A stretch of DNA of 24,822 nucleotides from Proteobacteria bacterium UBA1278 (GTDB lineage Bacteria > Pseudomonadota > Gammaproteobacteria > Comchoanobacterales > Comchoanobacteraceae), in contig DBUY01000001.1 of NCBI GenBank assembly GCA_002308435.1, positions 1,430 through 26,251 on the forward strand. The letters run 5' to 3'. The position numbers and the translations under genes are program-made. Numbering within the stretch: the first letter of the stretch is position 1; every line of letters starts with the position of its first letter. Below are positions 1 to 8,634 of the stretch, one piece after another. The notes under the pieces were generated by a model. That model was not told where the DNA came from. It did no database searches and saw only the letters and a list, made by a program, of their open reading frames with translations.

Positions 1-1
1 T

Positions 2-2212
2 CGGCTTGCGGAGTCAATAGAAACCGCTTGTGAGTTGGCAGACGGTAGTGTTGTCATCGGTTTTATGGATGGCGACCGCCCCGATCTCTTGTTTTCTAAT
101 CGCTTGGCCTGTAGTCAGTGTGGCTACAGCGTTGGTCGTTTATCTCCTCGTTCTTTTTCATTCAACAGCCCCGAGGGTGCTTGCCCAACGTGTGACGGCC
201 TTGGGGTCAAATCTGGCTTTGATGTGGAGAAACTGATTCCCCTACCTGAGCTCTCCATTCAAAACGGTGCCATTCGCTGTTGGGACAAACCGGCTTCTTA
301 TTATTTTCAGTTATTGGTTGGCTTAAGTCGTCACTTGGACTTTTCGCTTGAAACACCTTGGAAAGACCTACCTGAAGACATTCAAAACACGATACTGCAT
401 GGTGCTGTTGGGGTGATCCCCTACACGAAGATGCGCCTCAAAGGCCGATTCAAAATCAAAAATCGCCGCTTTGAAGGGGTCATCAAAAGTATGCAAAAGC
501 GCTACATGGAAACCGAAAGCGAAGTTGTGCGTACAGAAATGAGTCAATACTTGAGCGAGAAACCCTGCGAAGCATGTGGGGGTACTCGCTTAAATGAACA
601 GGCACGACACTGCCTGGTCGGTGGAAAGTCATTACCACAGATTTCAGGATTATCGATAGAGAAACTGGCCGAATTCTTTGACCAACTGACGCTATCACAT
701 GAAAAAACCATGATTTCTGAGCCCATTATGCGAGAAATTCACTCGCGTGTGGACTTCTTGCTACATGTTGGTCTCAGTTACTTAAGTTTAGATCGAGCAG
801 CGGAGACATTGTCGGGGGGTGAAGCGCAGCGCATTCGTCTTGCTAGCCAGATTGGCTCGGGCTTGACTGGTGTGATGTATATTCTTGATGAACCGTCGAT
901 TGGTCTTCATCAGCGCGATAACCAAAAGCTCATTAACACGCTGTGTACGCTCCGCGATTTGGGAAATAGCGTGATTGTTGTTGAGCATGATGAAGACACG
1001 ATGCTACAAGCGGACCATTTGATTGATATTGGTCCCGGTGCTGGTATCCACGGCGGTGAGATAGTCGCGGCTGGTCCGCCGAGCACGATTTGTGAACACC
1101 CCGGATCGCTTACCGGACAATACCTTAGCGGTAAATGCAAGATTGCGCTCCCTGAACAACGAGTTGACTTTAATGTAGAAAAGCAGCTGACCATCACTGG
1201 CGCTGCAACCAATAATTTGCAGAATATTGATGTCAACATCCCGGTCGGCTTGCTCACTGTGGTGACTGGCGTGTCTGGATCTGGAAAATCAAGCTTAATT
1301 AATGACACGATATATCCGGCATTACATAACCGCTTAGACCGCTATGATACCCGTCAAAATGAAGGGGCGTATACATCGATTACTGGTAGCCAATATTTTG
1401 ATAATATCATTAAAATTGACCAAAGTCCGATTGGACGCACACCACGCTCCAACCCGGCCACCTATACTGGCATGTTCAGTATTATTCGTGACTTATTTAG
1501 CCAAGTACCTGAAGCACGTAGCCGGGGATATACTCCCGGTCGATTTAGTTTTAACGTTCGTGGTGGACGCTGTGAGTCCTGCCAAGGCGACGGATTGAAA
1601 CGGGTTGAAATGCACTTTCTTGCTGACGTCTACGTGACTTGTGATGGCTGTCAGGGTAAACGCTACAACCGTGAGACACTTGATATTCGCTATAAAGGAC
1701 TTACCATTCATGAAGTTTTGGATTTGAGTATTGAAAAAGCACTGGTGTTTTTTGATGCCATTCCCAGTGTGAAACGCAAACTGGCAACACTGGAATCGGT
1801 AGGCTTAGGCTATGTCAAACTGGGACAAAGTGCCACAACGCTCTCTGGTGGAGAAGCACAACGCATGAAACTATCCCGAGAGCTTTGCAAGCGTGACACT
1901 GGGCGAACGTTCTATATTCTGGATGAGCCGACCACCGGCCTACACTTCCATGATGTTAAGCATTTGCTCGAGGTCTTATTTACGCTTCGTGATCATGGAA
2001 ATACCATTGTGGTCATCGAGCATAACTTGGACGTGATCAAAATGGCTGATTGGCTGATTGACATCGGTCCGGAAGGGGGCGATGGCGGCGGACAGCTAGT
2101 TGGTTGTGGAACGCCAGAGGCCATTAGTCGGATTAAATCCTCGCATACCGGCATGTTCTTAAAACCTGTTTTGAAAAAATCTAAAGCCAAGCGAACAGTT
2201 TCTAAGGCATAA
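2..2212 (+). CDS. uvrA: Excinuclease ABC subunit A, 5' truncated by window edge
   Basis: UvrA is the DNA-damage recognition ATPase of the UvrABC nucleotide excision repair system; it dimerises on DNA and loads UvrB. The frame is open from base 2 and begins with RLAESIETACEL, which matches about residue 217 of E. coli UvrA, so roughly 220 N-terminal residues, including the first Walker A, lie outside the window. Seen in order are a Cys pair CSQCG, the first ABC signature LSGGEAQRIRLASQ near base 810, Walker B ILDEPSIGLH near 880, the second Walker A GVSGSGKSS near 1270, a zinc-binding CESCQGDG/CDGCQGKRY pair near 1575-1665, the second signature LSGGEAQRMKLSREL near 1840, and Walker B ILDEPTTGLH near 1915. 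The tail ends in a lysine-rich extension (KKSKAKRTVSKA), slightly longer than in E. coli. No damage or frameshift was seen. TTG at 35 is internal, not the start. Confidence 0.97.
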   Translation, partial: RLAESIETACELADGSVVIGFMDGDRPDLLFSNRLACSQCGYSVGRLSPRSFSFNSPEGACPTCDGLGVKSGFDVEKLIPLPELSIQNGAIRCWDKPASYYFQLLVGLSRHLDFSLETPWKDLPEDIQNTILHGAVGVIPYTKMRLKGRFKIKNRRFEGVIKSMQKRYMETESEVVRTEMSQYLSEKPCEACGGTRLNEQARHCLVGGKSLPQISGLSIEKLAEFFDQLTLSHEKTMISEPIMREIHSRVDFLLHVGLSYLSLDRAAETLSGGEAQRIRLASQIGSGLTGVMYILDEPSIGLHQRDNQKLINTLCTLRDLGNSVIVVEHDEDTMLQADHLIDIGPGAGIHGGEIVAAGPPSTICEHPGSLTGQYLSGKCKIALPEQRVDFNVEKQLTITGAATNNLQNIDVNIPVGLLTVVTGVSGSGKSSLINDTIYPALHNRLDRYDTRQNEGAYTSITGSQYFDNIIKIDQSPIGRTPRSNPATYTGMFSIIRDLFSQVPEARSRGYTPGRFSFNVRGGRCESCQGDGLKRVEMHFLADVYVTCDGCQGKRYNRETLDIRYKGLTIHEVLDLSIEKALVFFDAIPSVKRKLATLESVGLGYVKLGQSATTLSGGEAQRMKLSRELCKRDTGRTFYILDEPTTGLHFHDVKHLLEVLFTLRDHGNTIVVIEHNLDVIKMADWLIDIGPEGGDGGGQLVGCGTPEAISRIKSSHTGMFLKPVLKKSKAKRTVSKA

Positions 2213-2252
2213 ACTGAAAGAATACTCATCTGAGTGCTTATCCACTTTAAGT

Positions 2253-2281
2253 CTGCAAAAAAACATAAACGGTACTATAAA
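2253..2281 (+). promoter_or_regulatory. Weak sigma70-like promoter candidate for the 2307 gene
   Basis: TATAAA at 2276-2281 is a good -10 match. The hexamer 17 nt upstream (CTGCAA, 2253-2258) matches TTGACA at only three positions. An A-run (2257-2263) overlaps the -35 area. The gene's ATG follows 25 nt after the -10, with only GGA as a weak ribosome site. The call rests mainly on the -10. Confidence 0.25.
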
Positions 2282-2306
2282 ATAAGTAAGTTTATATGGA
2301 CAGTTT

Positions 2307-3161
2307 ATGCCTTACGAAATCGATGAGAGTCGTTTTATTGAAATTCCAAATCAGCCACTGACAAAGGCGCCAGCTATTGACTTCACGGGCATCACGTATG
2401 CTGCCAACCCGGCTATCCTGAATGTTGCTATTGATCATTTATTTGACCATCTGAATAAATCGACTGATATTCATCGTGATAGTACGGATATCCTATATGT
2501 TCTCAATGAAATAGACCGTAATAACTTATTGCTGAGCATGACATCATTTAACCAGTTCCCACTTGCATTGGTGGTGATTTGCCGGGCTGCTGGGTTTAAT
2601 CAAGCTGAGACCGCGGCTCTTCTAAAAGAGCTACCCTCGAGAAAAATCCGTAGAGACCAGAGCTTGCAAGATGTTTATACCGGCTATATGCCGTTGGTTG
2701 AAAAATTTGAGGAGATGTTAAAGACAGTTCCTGCAGATACGCGCGATAAACTGCACAGTATGATCAACGATTGTAACCCACAAGGTATGCGGCCAATCGA
2801 TTTTGCTGCGCTTGGCAATAACCCATCTCTGTTTCGCTTATTGACTGTTGGCGGCGCGGTGGTTGATCAGACTGTCAGAGACATGCTCACTGAAAACGCT
2901 TATCCCAAAGATAGTAAGACACAACTCGCAATGCGCGAGTATGCAGGTATGTCAACAAATGACCGGCGTCGATTAAATCGTCTTGGAGATGCAGAGGATG
3001 ACGTTAGAGCGCACTCAAAATCCAATGCTTCCGATCCATCCCTGGACATAACTGACCCTGAAATCAGATCAGATTCAGAACTAGATTCAGAACTAGATTC
3101 AGAACTAGATCCAGACTCTGATTTAGACACCCCAGACAAAACCCGAAAAAGTCAACCTTAA
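2307..3161 (+). CDS. Unknown protein with ankyrin-like segment and acidic repeat tail
   Basis: I do not recognise this 284-residue protein. It is soluble and helical, with no signal peptide or membrane segment. Residues about 158-190 (from NPQGMRPIDFAALGNN to the LLTVGGA part) read like a single ankyrin repeat, with the usual pattern of a polar turn, PxDFAAL, a helix and LLxxGA. The last 50 residues are low-complexity and very acidic: SELD is repeated three times (about 255-267) and followed by DPDSDLD, coded by a 12-bp tandem DNA repeat at 3072-3107. The ATG at 2307 follows a weak GGA at about 6 nt. It lies 94 bp after uvrA and 258 bp before another ankyrin-containing gene on the same strand, which suggests paired effector-like genes rather than a DNA repair role. 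The function is unknown and the ankyrin assignment is by eye. Confidence 0.8.
   Translation: MPYEIDESRFIEIPNQPLTKAPAIDFTGITYAANPAILNVAIDHLFDHLNKSTDIHRDSTDILYVLNEIDRNNLLLSMTSFNQFPLALVVICRAAGFNQAETAALLKELPSRKIRRDQSLQDVYTGYMPLVEKFEEMLKTVPADTRDKLHSMINDCNPQGMRPIDFAALGNNPSLFRLLTVGGAVVDQTVRDMLTENAYPKDSKTQLAMREYAGMSTNDRRRLNRLGDAEDDVRAHSKSNASDPSLDITDPEIRSDSELDSELDSELDPDSDLDTPDKTRKSQP
3072..3107 (+). repeat. 12-bp in-frame tandem repeat, three perfect copies
   Basis: GATTCAGAACTA occurs three times without mismatch (3072-3083, 3084-3095, 3096-3107). Degenerate copies flank it (about 3060-3071 and 3108-3125). The unit is four codons, so each copy adds one D/S-S-E-L block to the acidic tail and copy-number change would keep the reading frame. 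Confidence 0.9.
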
Positions 3162-3249
3162 GCATCGTCTTAATTCTGGATAGCACTTCAGAGTATGGGC
3201 CAGTTTGGGTTTTGACTCACTGACGATCATTGCACCTCAATATATGCTC

Positions 3250-3278
3250 TTGACTATGGTGGTCATAGATGATGTATT
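3250..3278 (+). promoter_or_regulatory. Sigma70-like promoter candidate for the 3420 gene
   Basis: TTGACT (3250-3255) and TGTATT (3273-3278) are separated by exactly 17 nt; they match the consensus at five and four of six positions. This would give a leader of about 135 nt before the ATG at 3420. A second TTGACT at 3213 has no matching -10. The surrounding 3162-3419 gap shows nothing else I can name. Confidence 0.3.
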
Positions 3279-3419
3279 TGTTACGATCGTTGTCTGAGAG
3301 CGTTTTTTCTGGTGGTGAGATTAGCGTATCCAGCACTATTTTTGTGAAGAATCTGTTAATGCATTCGTTGTTCCATTCTGCTAAACTAGCCGCGAATTCA
3401 CTCATCCATTGACGCTATT

Positions 3420-6400
3420 ATGCCCAGAGGTAAACAAGGCAAAGGAAAAAAAGGGAAAGGAAGCAAGCCGTCACATAACCCGCATTCCACACCGGTTGTG
3501 TCGCAACAAAAAGATGATGGCACTCTTATCACCGTCTCTAAAAACTCTGCTTTATCTCCAAAGAAAAATGCCTCTAGTGCACACCTCAACCCGCCATACG
3601 ATGACTTTTGGTCAGATGCTTTGAGTGACCTACGTCATGACATGTGGCAAGATCCTTATCGACTTGACGTTGTCGGTAAAACGTTATGGCAGACGATTGC
3701 GTTATCCTATGGCACTGATGGCAATCCATTATCTGAAGCGATGGTTGCGCGGATTGAATCAGCTATTCAAAAATGTGGAAAGGACCACCCCAGTCTGATC
3801 AATGACACGAACGAACTCGGCTACAGCCCAGTGGGCGAAGCGATTTGTGCTGCTAATTTGCCAGGCACATTGCATTTGATGACCATGGACTGTGTGCTCG
3901 AGGAATCTGTGCCAGAGGGACGCTGGTTACACGAGGTTGTTCGATATCTTGCCCCAATTGATATGAATTTTGTGCAACAATTACTACCGCAGTATGTGCA
4001 CATGAACAGCCCCGATGCAGCTGGAAAAACATTGCTGGGTATAGCGCTGCAGCACCATAAAAACGTATCGCTTGCCCTGAGCTTACTAGAATACGGTGCT
4101 GATCCAAATATCTGTTATCAACACCATGAGTTTGTGCTCGAGAACGCCATGCTTCTTTACGAAGAGGCCGCACTCAAAAAGCATGATATACAGAGCCATC
4201 GGCGTTCTCAACACATGCATCATGCCACCCTGCTAGTCTGTCAGTTATTGCAACGACTCAGTCCTGAACACATTAATTCCTGTTGTTTTTCTGATCAGAG
4301 AAATGCGCTGATGACGGCTGCAGTGTGGGGCGAAACCGGATTGGTCCAGCTGATTTTGAGGCAACACCCAGACTGCCATGCCGTCGATGATCACAATCAA
4401 ACTGTGCTCCATCATATGGCATATGTCCCCAATACGATGTTCACCACCAGACATCAAGAAATTGTCTTATTACTCTCTGAATCAGGGCTGAATTTTCTGA
4501 CGCAAAATACAGGTGGCAATACCGCAGCCATGCTGGCATGCCAGTTGGGCAATGGCTTGATTGCGGGCTGCCTAGCTGATGACCTGAGTGATCATATCTA
4601 TATGAAAAATAATCGCGGTGAGTTTTTATTGTTCCTGGCGATTCAATGTGGCGATAATCGACTCTGTGAGAAAATATTACAATCTGATGCTTTCAAAGAA
4701 AACCCACCATTTTCGTTATTGGAGTCTACCTGCCCGGTTTCACCAGCACTCGTCAAAGCGATCACGGCTGCCAATGGCCGGGAAATCAGAACTGCTTCAG
4801 CAATCACATCCATTGCATTGTGTTTATTGTTGTGGAAGCGATTGGCCGCGCCAGGCACACTATTCATAATGCTCATGCGGCTGCGATTTTCTGAGGCACC
4901 AGTGCAAGAGGATCTGTATCAAATTGTGCTCAATGTTGGCTCAGTGGAGGCACTTTCGATGTTAGCCTCTTACGGTGTCGAAATGCATGAAAAACACCAG
5001 GGGCACCTCGCACGTATCACACGCGCGCTGGCGCAACCGTTGCAATTGATTCCCGAATACTTCGAAATAATCAATAAGGTGAATCAATCTTTGTCTGTTG
5101 AGAAGGATGCTTCTGCACTCGTCAAAAACCAAGGGCTCTCTCTAGACTATTTCCCAATGACATGGGTTAACAATCGGCCTGACTTATTTGCTGACTATTT
5201 TTTATTACTGTGTCTTGAATCACCCCACTTCATCTCTAAATGTGCTCGATTATCAGAGTGTGTCACCCTGAGTAAGGTCAGTCTGTTTAGTCCATTGGAT
5301 GATCAAAAATCACAATTTTCCGTGCTTTTTCGTAGTGCTATTCGCATGATGATTTCACAAATTGAATTAAAAAAAATCACAGAGCGTTGCCATGAAACTG
5401 ACCGAGCGTTTTTCAAAGAACGGGGCATCCACGAGAATGCCCATGCGAAAGCGATAGATGCCTATACACAATCACCGAGTTATAGCGATGAAATTTCTGC
5501 GAAAATTCCGCCATTTTCTTTGCAAAATGACTACGCCAAGGCTGCAGAATTCTGGCAAGAGCAGCTCGCGGTGATCTATGATAATCATCAAGATATGCAG
5601 CCGTCGTCTCCTAAGATGACGCTGATGGGACTGTTCGTCGGTATCGTCGATCGACATATCACAGATATTTTGATTGAGGGTGTGGCACAGCCTGATGGGT
5701 TTGTTTACGCTCTACGCGTGTTACATCAGTGTCAGGATGTGGATATCCGAGAACGCATTCTCGCTGCAATCAATCAAATCTTTGATTCGACTCAAGACAA
5801 ACGCTCTCTGACTGGTATGATTGGAGCACTCATGCAGCAGGCGACTAGTCGTATTTCTCGGAACGAATTATCGACAAAACAAACCGCTGTGGTACCGGCT
5901 GATAATAATACGTCTATTGAGACTCAATCAGATTGTAGTAGTGCTGTCGATCTAGCATCTGTTCCACAGGACACTCAAGAAATCTCTTCTGCGCCCGATA
6001 ACACTCGTCAATTTGTGCTGCCAAAATCCAGTAAAACTCCCATTTCACTGGATGGGATTTTTGATCTACTCTGTGCGTACATTCTACACCTAAAAAGCCA
6101 TGATCAGTCGGGAAGCTCAGATAAGCAATTGTTGGATTCCACAGCACCTGAGTGGATGCGTCAACAATCACAATCGTTTTATTTTGTGTTGATGAAAGAT
6201 CTTTTTCAGCCGTCTCACATTCTATCAAAGCCAGGGTATATTCAATCCTGGCTTGAGTTAGGCGTAACTTCTGGTTGGTTTAACTGCCCAGAGCATCAAC
6301 TGCAAGTGCTGATCTATTGTGCTTGGCTTTCCAGTGTGCCAGACTTGATTGATCAAAGTGATGAACTATTTAAAGTCATCCTCCCAGTCATCAAACCTGA

Positions 6401-8486
6401 GATCGTCCTTGAAACTGCTGTCCACCCGATGGTACTACGATACCTGACTGGTAATACGCGTATGGAGATGGTTCGTACGCATAGTACACCCCTATTTCAG
6501 ATACTTTATAGTTATACTCAGTTTCATATCATTATATCGGCACGCGAGAAACACGCTCAAAAGAATGACCAAGATTTGGTGATTTCAGGTTACAATTTCA
6601 ATATAAAGCACTTACAAGATCAAATCGAAGAAATGCGTCAGATTCTTGAGGATGATCAAGCAGGTAATCGATCATATGAAGCTACTGTAAGTGATCTTGA
6701 GGCGAAAAACACGAAGCTTACTAAGGAAAACCAGACATTACAGTCCACCATAGCCCATAAAACCGAGCAACTTGAATCACAAAGTCAATGCGAGCAAAAC
6801 CAAAAAGACCGGATTCAATCTTTAGAAATTGAGCTTGAAAAGTCTCGCTCTCAAGCGCATTCACTGGATAAGCAAATACAATTACAAAATTCATCGCACA
6901 CATATTCTGAAAATGAGTGGCGGGAAAAGCTAAAAACACTCAACGATACCATTACCCAACAGCGAAACGAACTCAATAGTAATGAACAACTCCAAGTGCA
7001 ACAACTTGATCAGCACAAGAATGATCAAGCACGTATTCAAGCCCTCGAATCTCAACTGTGCTCACTACAAACAATTCATGCGCAGAATCTGGAAACGCAA
7101 AGTGCTGCTAAAACCCTTTTTGAGCAACAGGAGATCACTCTCAAACAACGCGTTGTAGAACTTGAGCAAGATAATACATTACTCAAGCAAAAAGCTTCTG
7201 AAACTGAAACTAAGCATAATGCCGCGGTGACTGACATTGAAGCACGTGTAGCGCACTTTGAGCAGTCGGCCCGCGATGCAAAAACAAACAACACGAAACA
7301 GCAACGCGAACTTAGGGCGTTACTCAATGAATATGGTTGTGACCCTCATCTCTCAATCACTGCAACGGTGAAGAGACTGCTCAAAACCCAAGAACAATAT
7401 GAATCTGTTGCTACATCACACAAGAAACAGGCATCGCCCGCCAGTCCATCTGAATATGACCCAAGATTCTTCACCGCTCCCTCTATCCCTGACCGCATCA
7501 AAAAGTCTGGCCTTGATTTTTTGTTTGATGGCTTATACGTCGTTGTGAATGCAATCTCTGCCTGTCGTGAAGTTAAATCGATTTATCTCAGCGGCAGTAT
7601 TGCACTGGCAATGGCCCGTAGCGAAATTGGTGGGGCCGAGATGCTTTATCAATTATTATATCAGTTGGGAGAGGATATTGATTTAACTCTTGAACCATCA
7701 TATTCATCGCCCGAAGTCAGTAGTTTGGCATCAAAACTTCGGCCGCTACTTCTTGGCTTTCATTTTGAGTATGATAGCCAGTCTCTCTTCATCACAAATC
7801 TCCAGAGTGGTTGGCGCTTTCATATTCTACTGCGACAACTTAAAGATTGCCCACCCTACCCAGATGCTATCCACTGGCGCTGGATGCCTCGTGATCTGAC
7901 ATGGGCTCTCGATCAGTCAAAACTGAAAACCGCACAACGGCAATTCGTGCTATTCGAGCAACCTACCTTGACAGAAACGGTGAATTATTCTTTTTATTGG
8001 TCACTACATCAGCATATTAAACATGCCGCACTCAGCCGACCGACTACGGCAACATTTACTCTGCTTCTGGCGGCGCTTAGTAAGGTGCGTGCGCGCCACA
8101 AAGTGGCACGTTCCGTTTGCGATATACTAAAAAAGTTTCATCGTACCGCTTATTGGAACGAAACGGTCCTGCTGTTGCTTTACGGATATGATTATGGGAA
8201 TGGAATGGGATCACTGGCACATTTCCTCTTACCGGACGGTGCAAAACTTCCACGCAATCATATCCTGTTGACAGCTGAAACGCATAATCTTTCGAATTTT
8301 AGAAAATTTATGAGTTATGTGAAATCACAATGGGCCCTTTATGAGGACAATCGACTCTTGCTTGATAAAGCCACATCGTCAGTTAATTGGTCAGAGTACC
8401 CGACTGGCGTAGATCGCAATGACATGATGGGTAATGGCGCTCAAGCCCAATTATATCCAATTAACCTAGGTCAAAAACTAAAATGA
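3420..8486 (+). CDS. Giant ankyrin / coiled-coil / nucleotidyltransferase-like protein
   Basis: This protein has 1688 residues and four recognisable parts. (1) Residues 1-20 are highly basic (MPRGKQGKGKKGKGSK). (2) Degenerate ankyrin-like repeats occur at about 128-230 and 290-430, for example KTLLGIALQHHKNVSL followed by LLEYGADPN, and DQRNALMTAAVWGETG. (3) An uninterrupted, strongly charged heptad-type coiled coil spans about 1061-1305, just after an S/T-rich linker-like stretch near 820-880. (4) The C-terminal domain from about 1350 carries YLSGSIALA (G1392-S1393) and EDIDLTLE (D1419, D1421), the arrangement of the Pol-beta nucleotidyltransferase fold (hG[GS] then DhD), here with a long 26-residue spacing. 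No signal peptide or membrane segment is visible. The ATG at 3420 has no clear Shine-Dalgarno sequence. Architecture and size resemble secreted effectors of intracellular bacteria. The substrate is unknown, and catalytic competence needs the third carboxylate to be found. Confidence 0.85.
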   Translation: MPRGKQGKGKKGKGSKPSHNPHSTPVVSQQKDDGTLITVSKNSALSPKKNASSAHLNPPYDDFWSDALSDLRHDMWQDPYRLDVVGKTLWQTIALSYGTDGNPLSEAMVARIESAIQKCGKDHPSLINDTNELGYSPVGEAICAANLPGTLHLMTMDCVLEESVPEGRWLHEVVRYLAPIDMNFVQQLLPQYVHMNSPDAAGKTLLGIALQHHKNVSLALSLLEYGADPNICYQHHEFVLENAMLLYEEAALKKHDIQSHRRSQHMHHATLLVCQLLQRLSPEHINSCCFSDQRNALMTAAVWGETGLVQLILRQHPDCHAVDDHNQTVLHHMAYVPNTMFTTRHQEIVLLLSESGLNFLTQNTGGNTAAMLACQLGNGLIAGCLADDLSDHIYMKNNRGEFLLFLAIQCGDNRLCEKILQSDAFKENPPFSLLESTCPVSPALVKAITAANGREIRTASAITSIALCLLLWKRLAAPGTLFIMLMRLRFSEAPVQEDLYQIVLNVGSVEALSMLASYGVEMHEKHQGHLARITRALAQPLQLIPEYFEIINKVNQSLSVEKDASALVKNQGLSLDYFPMTWVNNRPDLFADYFLLLCLESPHFISKCARLSECVTLSKVSLFSPLDDQKSQFSVLFRSAIRMMISQIELKKITERCHETDRAFFKERGIHENAHAKAIDAYTQSPSYSDEISAKIPPFSLQNDYAKAAEFWQEQLAVIYDNHQDMQPSSPKMTLMGLFVGIVDRHITDILIEGVAQPDGFVYALRVLHQCQDVDIRERILAAINQIFDSTQDKRSLTGMIGALMQQATSRISRNELSTKQTAVVPADNNTSIETQSDCSSAVDLASVPQDTQEISSAPDNTRQFVLPKSSKTPISLDGIFDLLCAYILHLKSHDQSGSSDKQLLDSTAPEWMRQQSQSFYFVLMKDLFQPSHILSKPGYIQSWLELGVTSGWFNCPEHQLQVLIYCAWLSSVPDLIDQSDELFKVILPVIKPEIVLETAVHPMVLRYLTGNTRMEMVRTHSTPLFQILYSYTQFHIIISAREKHAQKNDQDLVISGYNFNIKHLQDQIEEMRQILEDDQAGNRSYEATVSDLEAKNTKLTKENQTLQSTIAHKTEQLESQSQCEQNQKDRIQSLEIELEKSRSQAHSLDKQIQLQNSSHTYSENEWREKLKTLNDTITQQRNELNSNEQLQVQQLDQHKNDQARIQALESQLCSLQTIHAQNLETQSAAKTLFEQQEITLKQRVVELEQDNTLLKQKASETETKHNAAVTDIEARVAHFEQSARDAKTNNTKQQRELRALLNEYGCDPHLSITATVKRLLKTQEQYESVATSHKKQASPASPSEYDPRFFTAPSIPDRIKKSGLDFLFDGLYVVVNAISACREVKSIYLSGSIALAMARSEIGGAEMLYQLLYQLGEDIDLTLEPSYSSPEVSSLASKLRPLLLGFHFEYDSQSLFITNLQSGWRFHILLRQLKDCPPYPDAIHWRWMPRDLTWALDQSKLKTAQRQFVLFEQPTLTETVNYSFYWSLHQHIKHAALSRPTTATFTLLLAALSKVRARHKVARSVCDILKKFHRTAYWNETVLLLLYGYDYGNGMGSLAHFLLPDGAKLPRNHILLTAETHNLSNFRKFMSYVKSQWALYEDNRLLLDKATSSVNWSEYPTGVDRNDMMGNGAQAQLYPINLGQKLK

Positions 8487-8502
8487 TATTTGCTTGAATT
8501 TG

Positions 8503-8602
8503 CATGGCACTGCATCGGAGCGTGACATGCATAATCCACTTCAGAAGCATCATACCAGTGCGATGCATCTGTGGGCTGGTTTGCATTTTTGCTAATGCCA
8601 TG
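8503..8602 (+). other. Nested complementary segments in the leader of the AEC gene
   Basis: In the 148-nt gap before the permease start, CATGGCA (8503-8509) is perfectly complementary to TGCCATG (8596-8602). Nested inside it, TGCATCG (8511-8517) pairs with CGATGCA (8561-8567). ATGCA (8563-8567) could alternatively pair with TGCAT (8583-8587), so two exclusive folds are possible. It does not match any riboswitch I know, and short matches like these can arise by chance. Confidence 0.25.
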
Positions 8603-8634
8603 ATAGCTTGAGACCAGTGGATGGCCAGGTTTTT

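Noticed and set aside
910..1308. 132-codon open frame antisense to uvrA
   Set aside because: It lies wholly inside well-conserved uvrA on the opposite strand; the translation matches no family and has no ribosome site that I can see.
2221..2235. ACTC-atct-GAGT hairpin after uvrA as a terminator
   Set aside because: Four-pair stem, no following T-run.
3217..3589. Two minus-strand frames of about 62 codons around 3400
   Set aside because: They overlap the leader and basic N-terminus of the 1688-residue gene, have odd composition and look like shadows.
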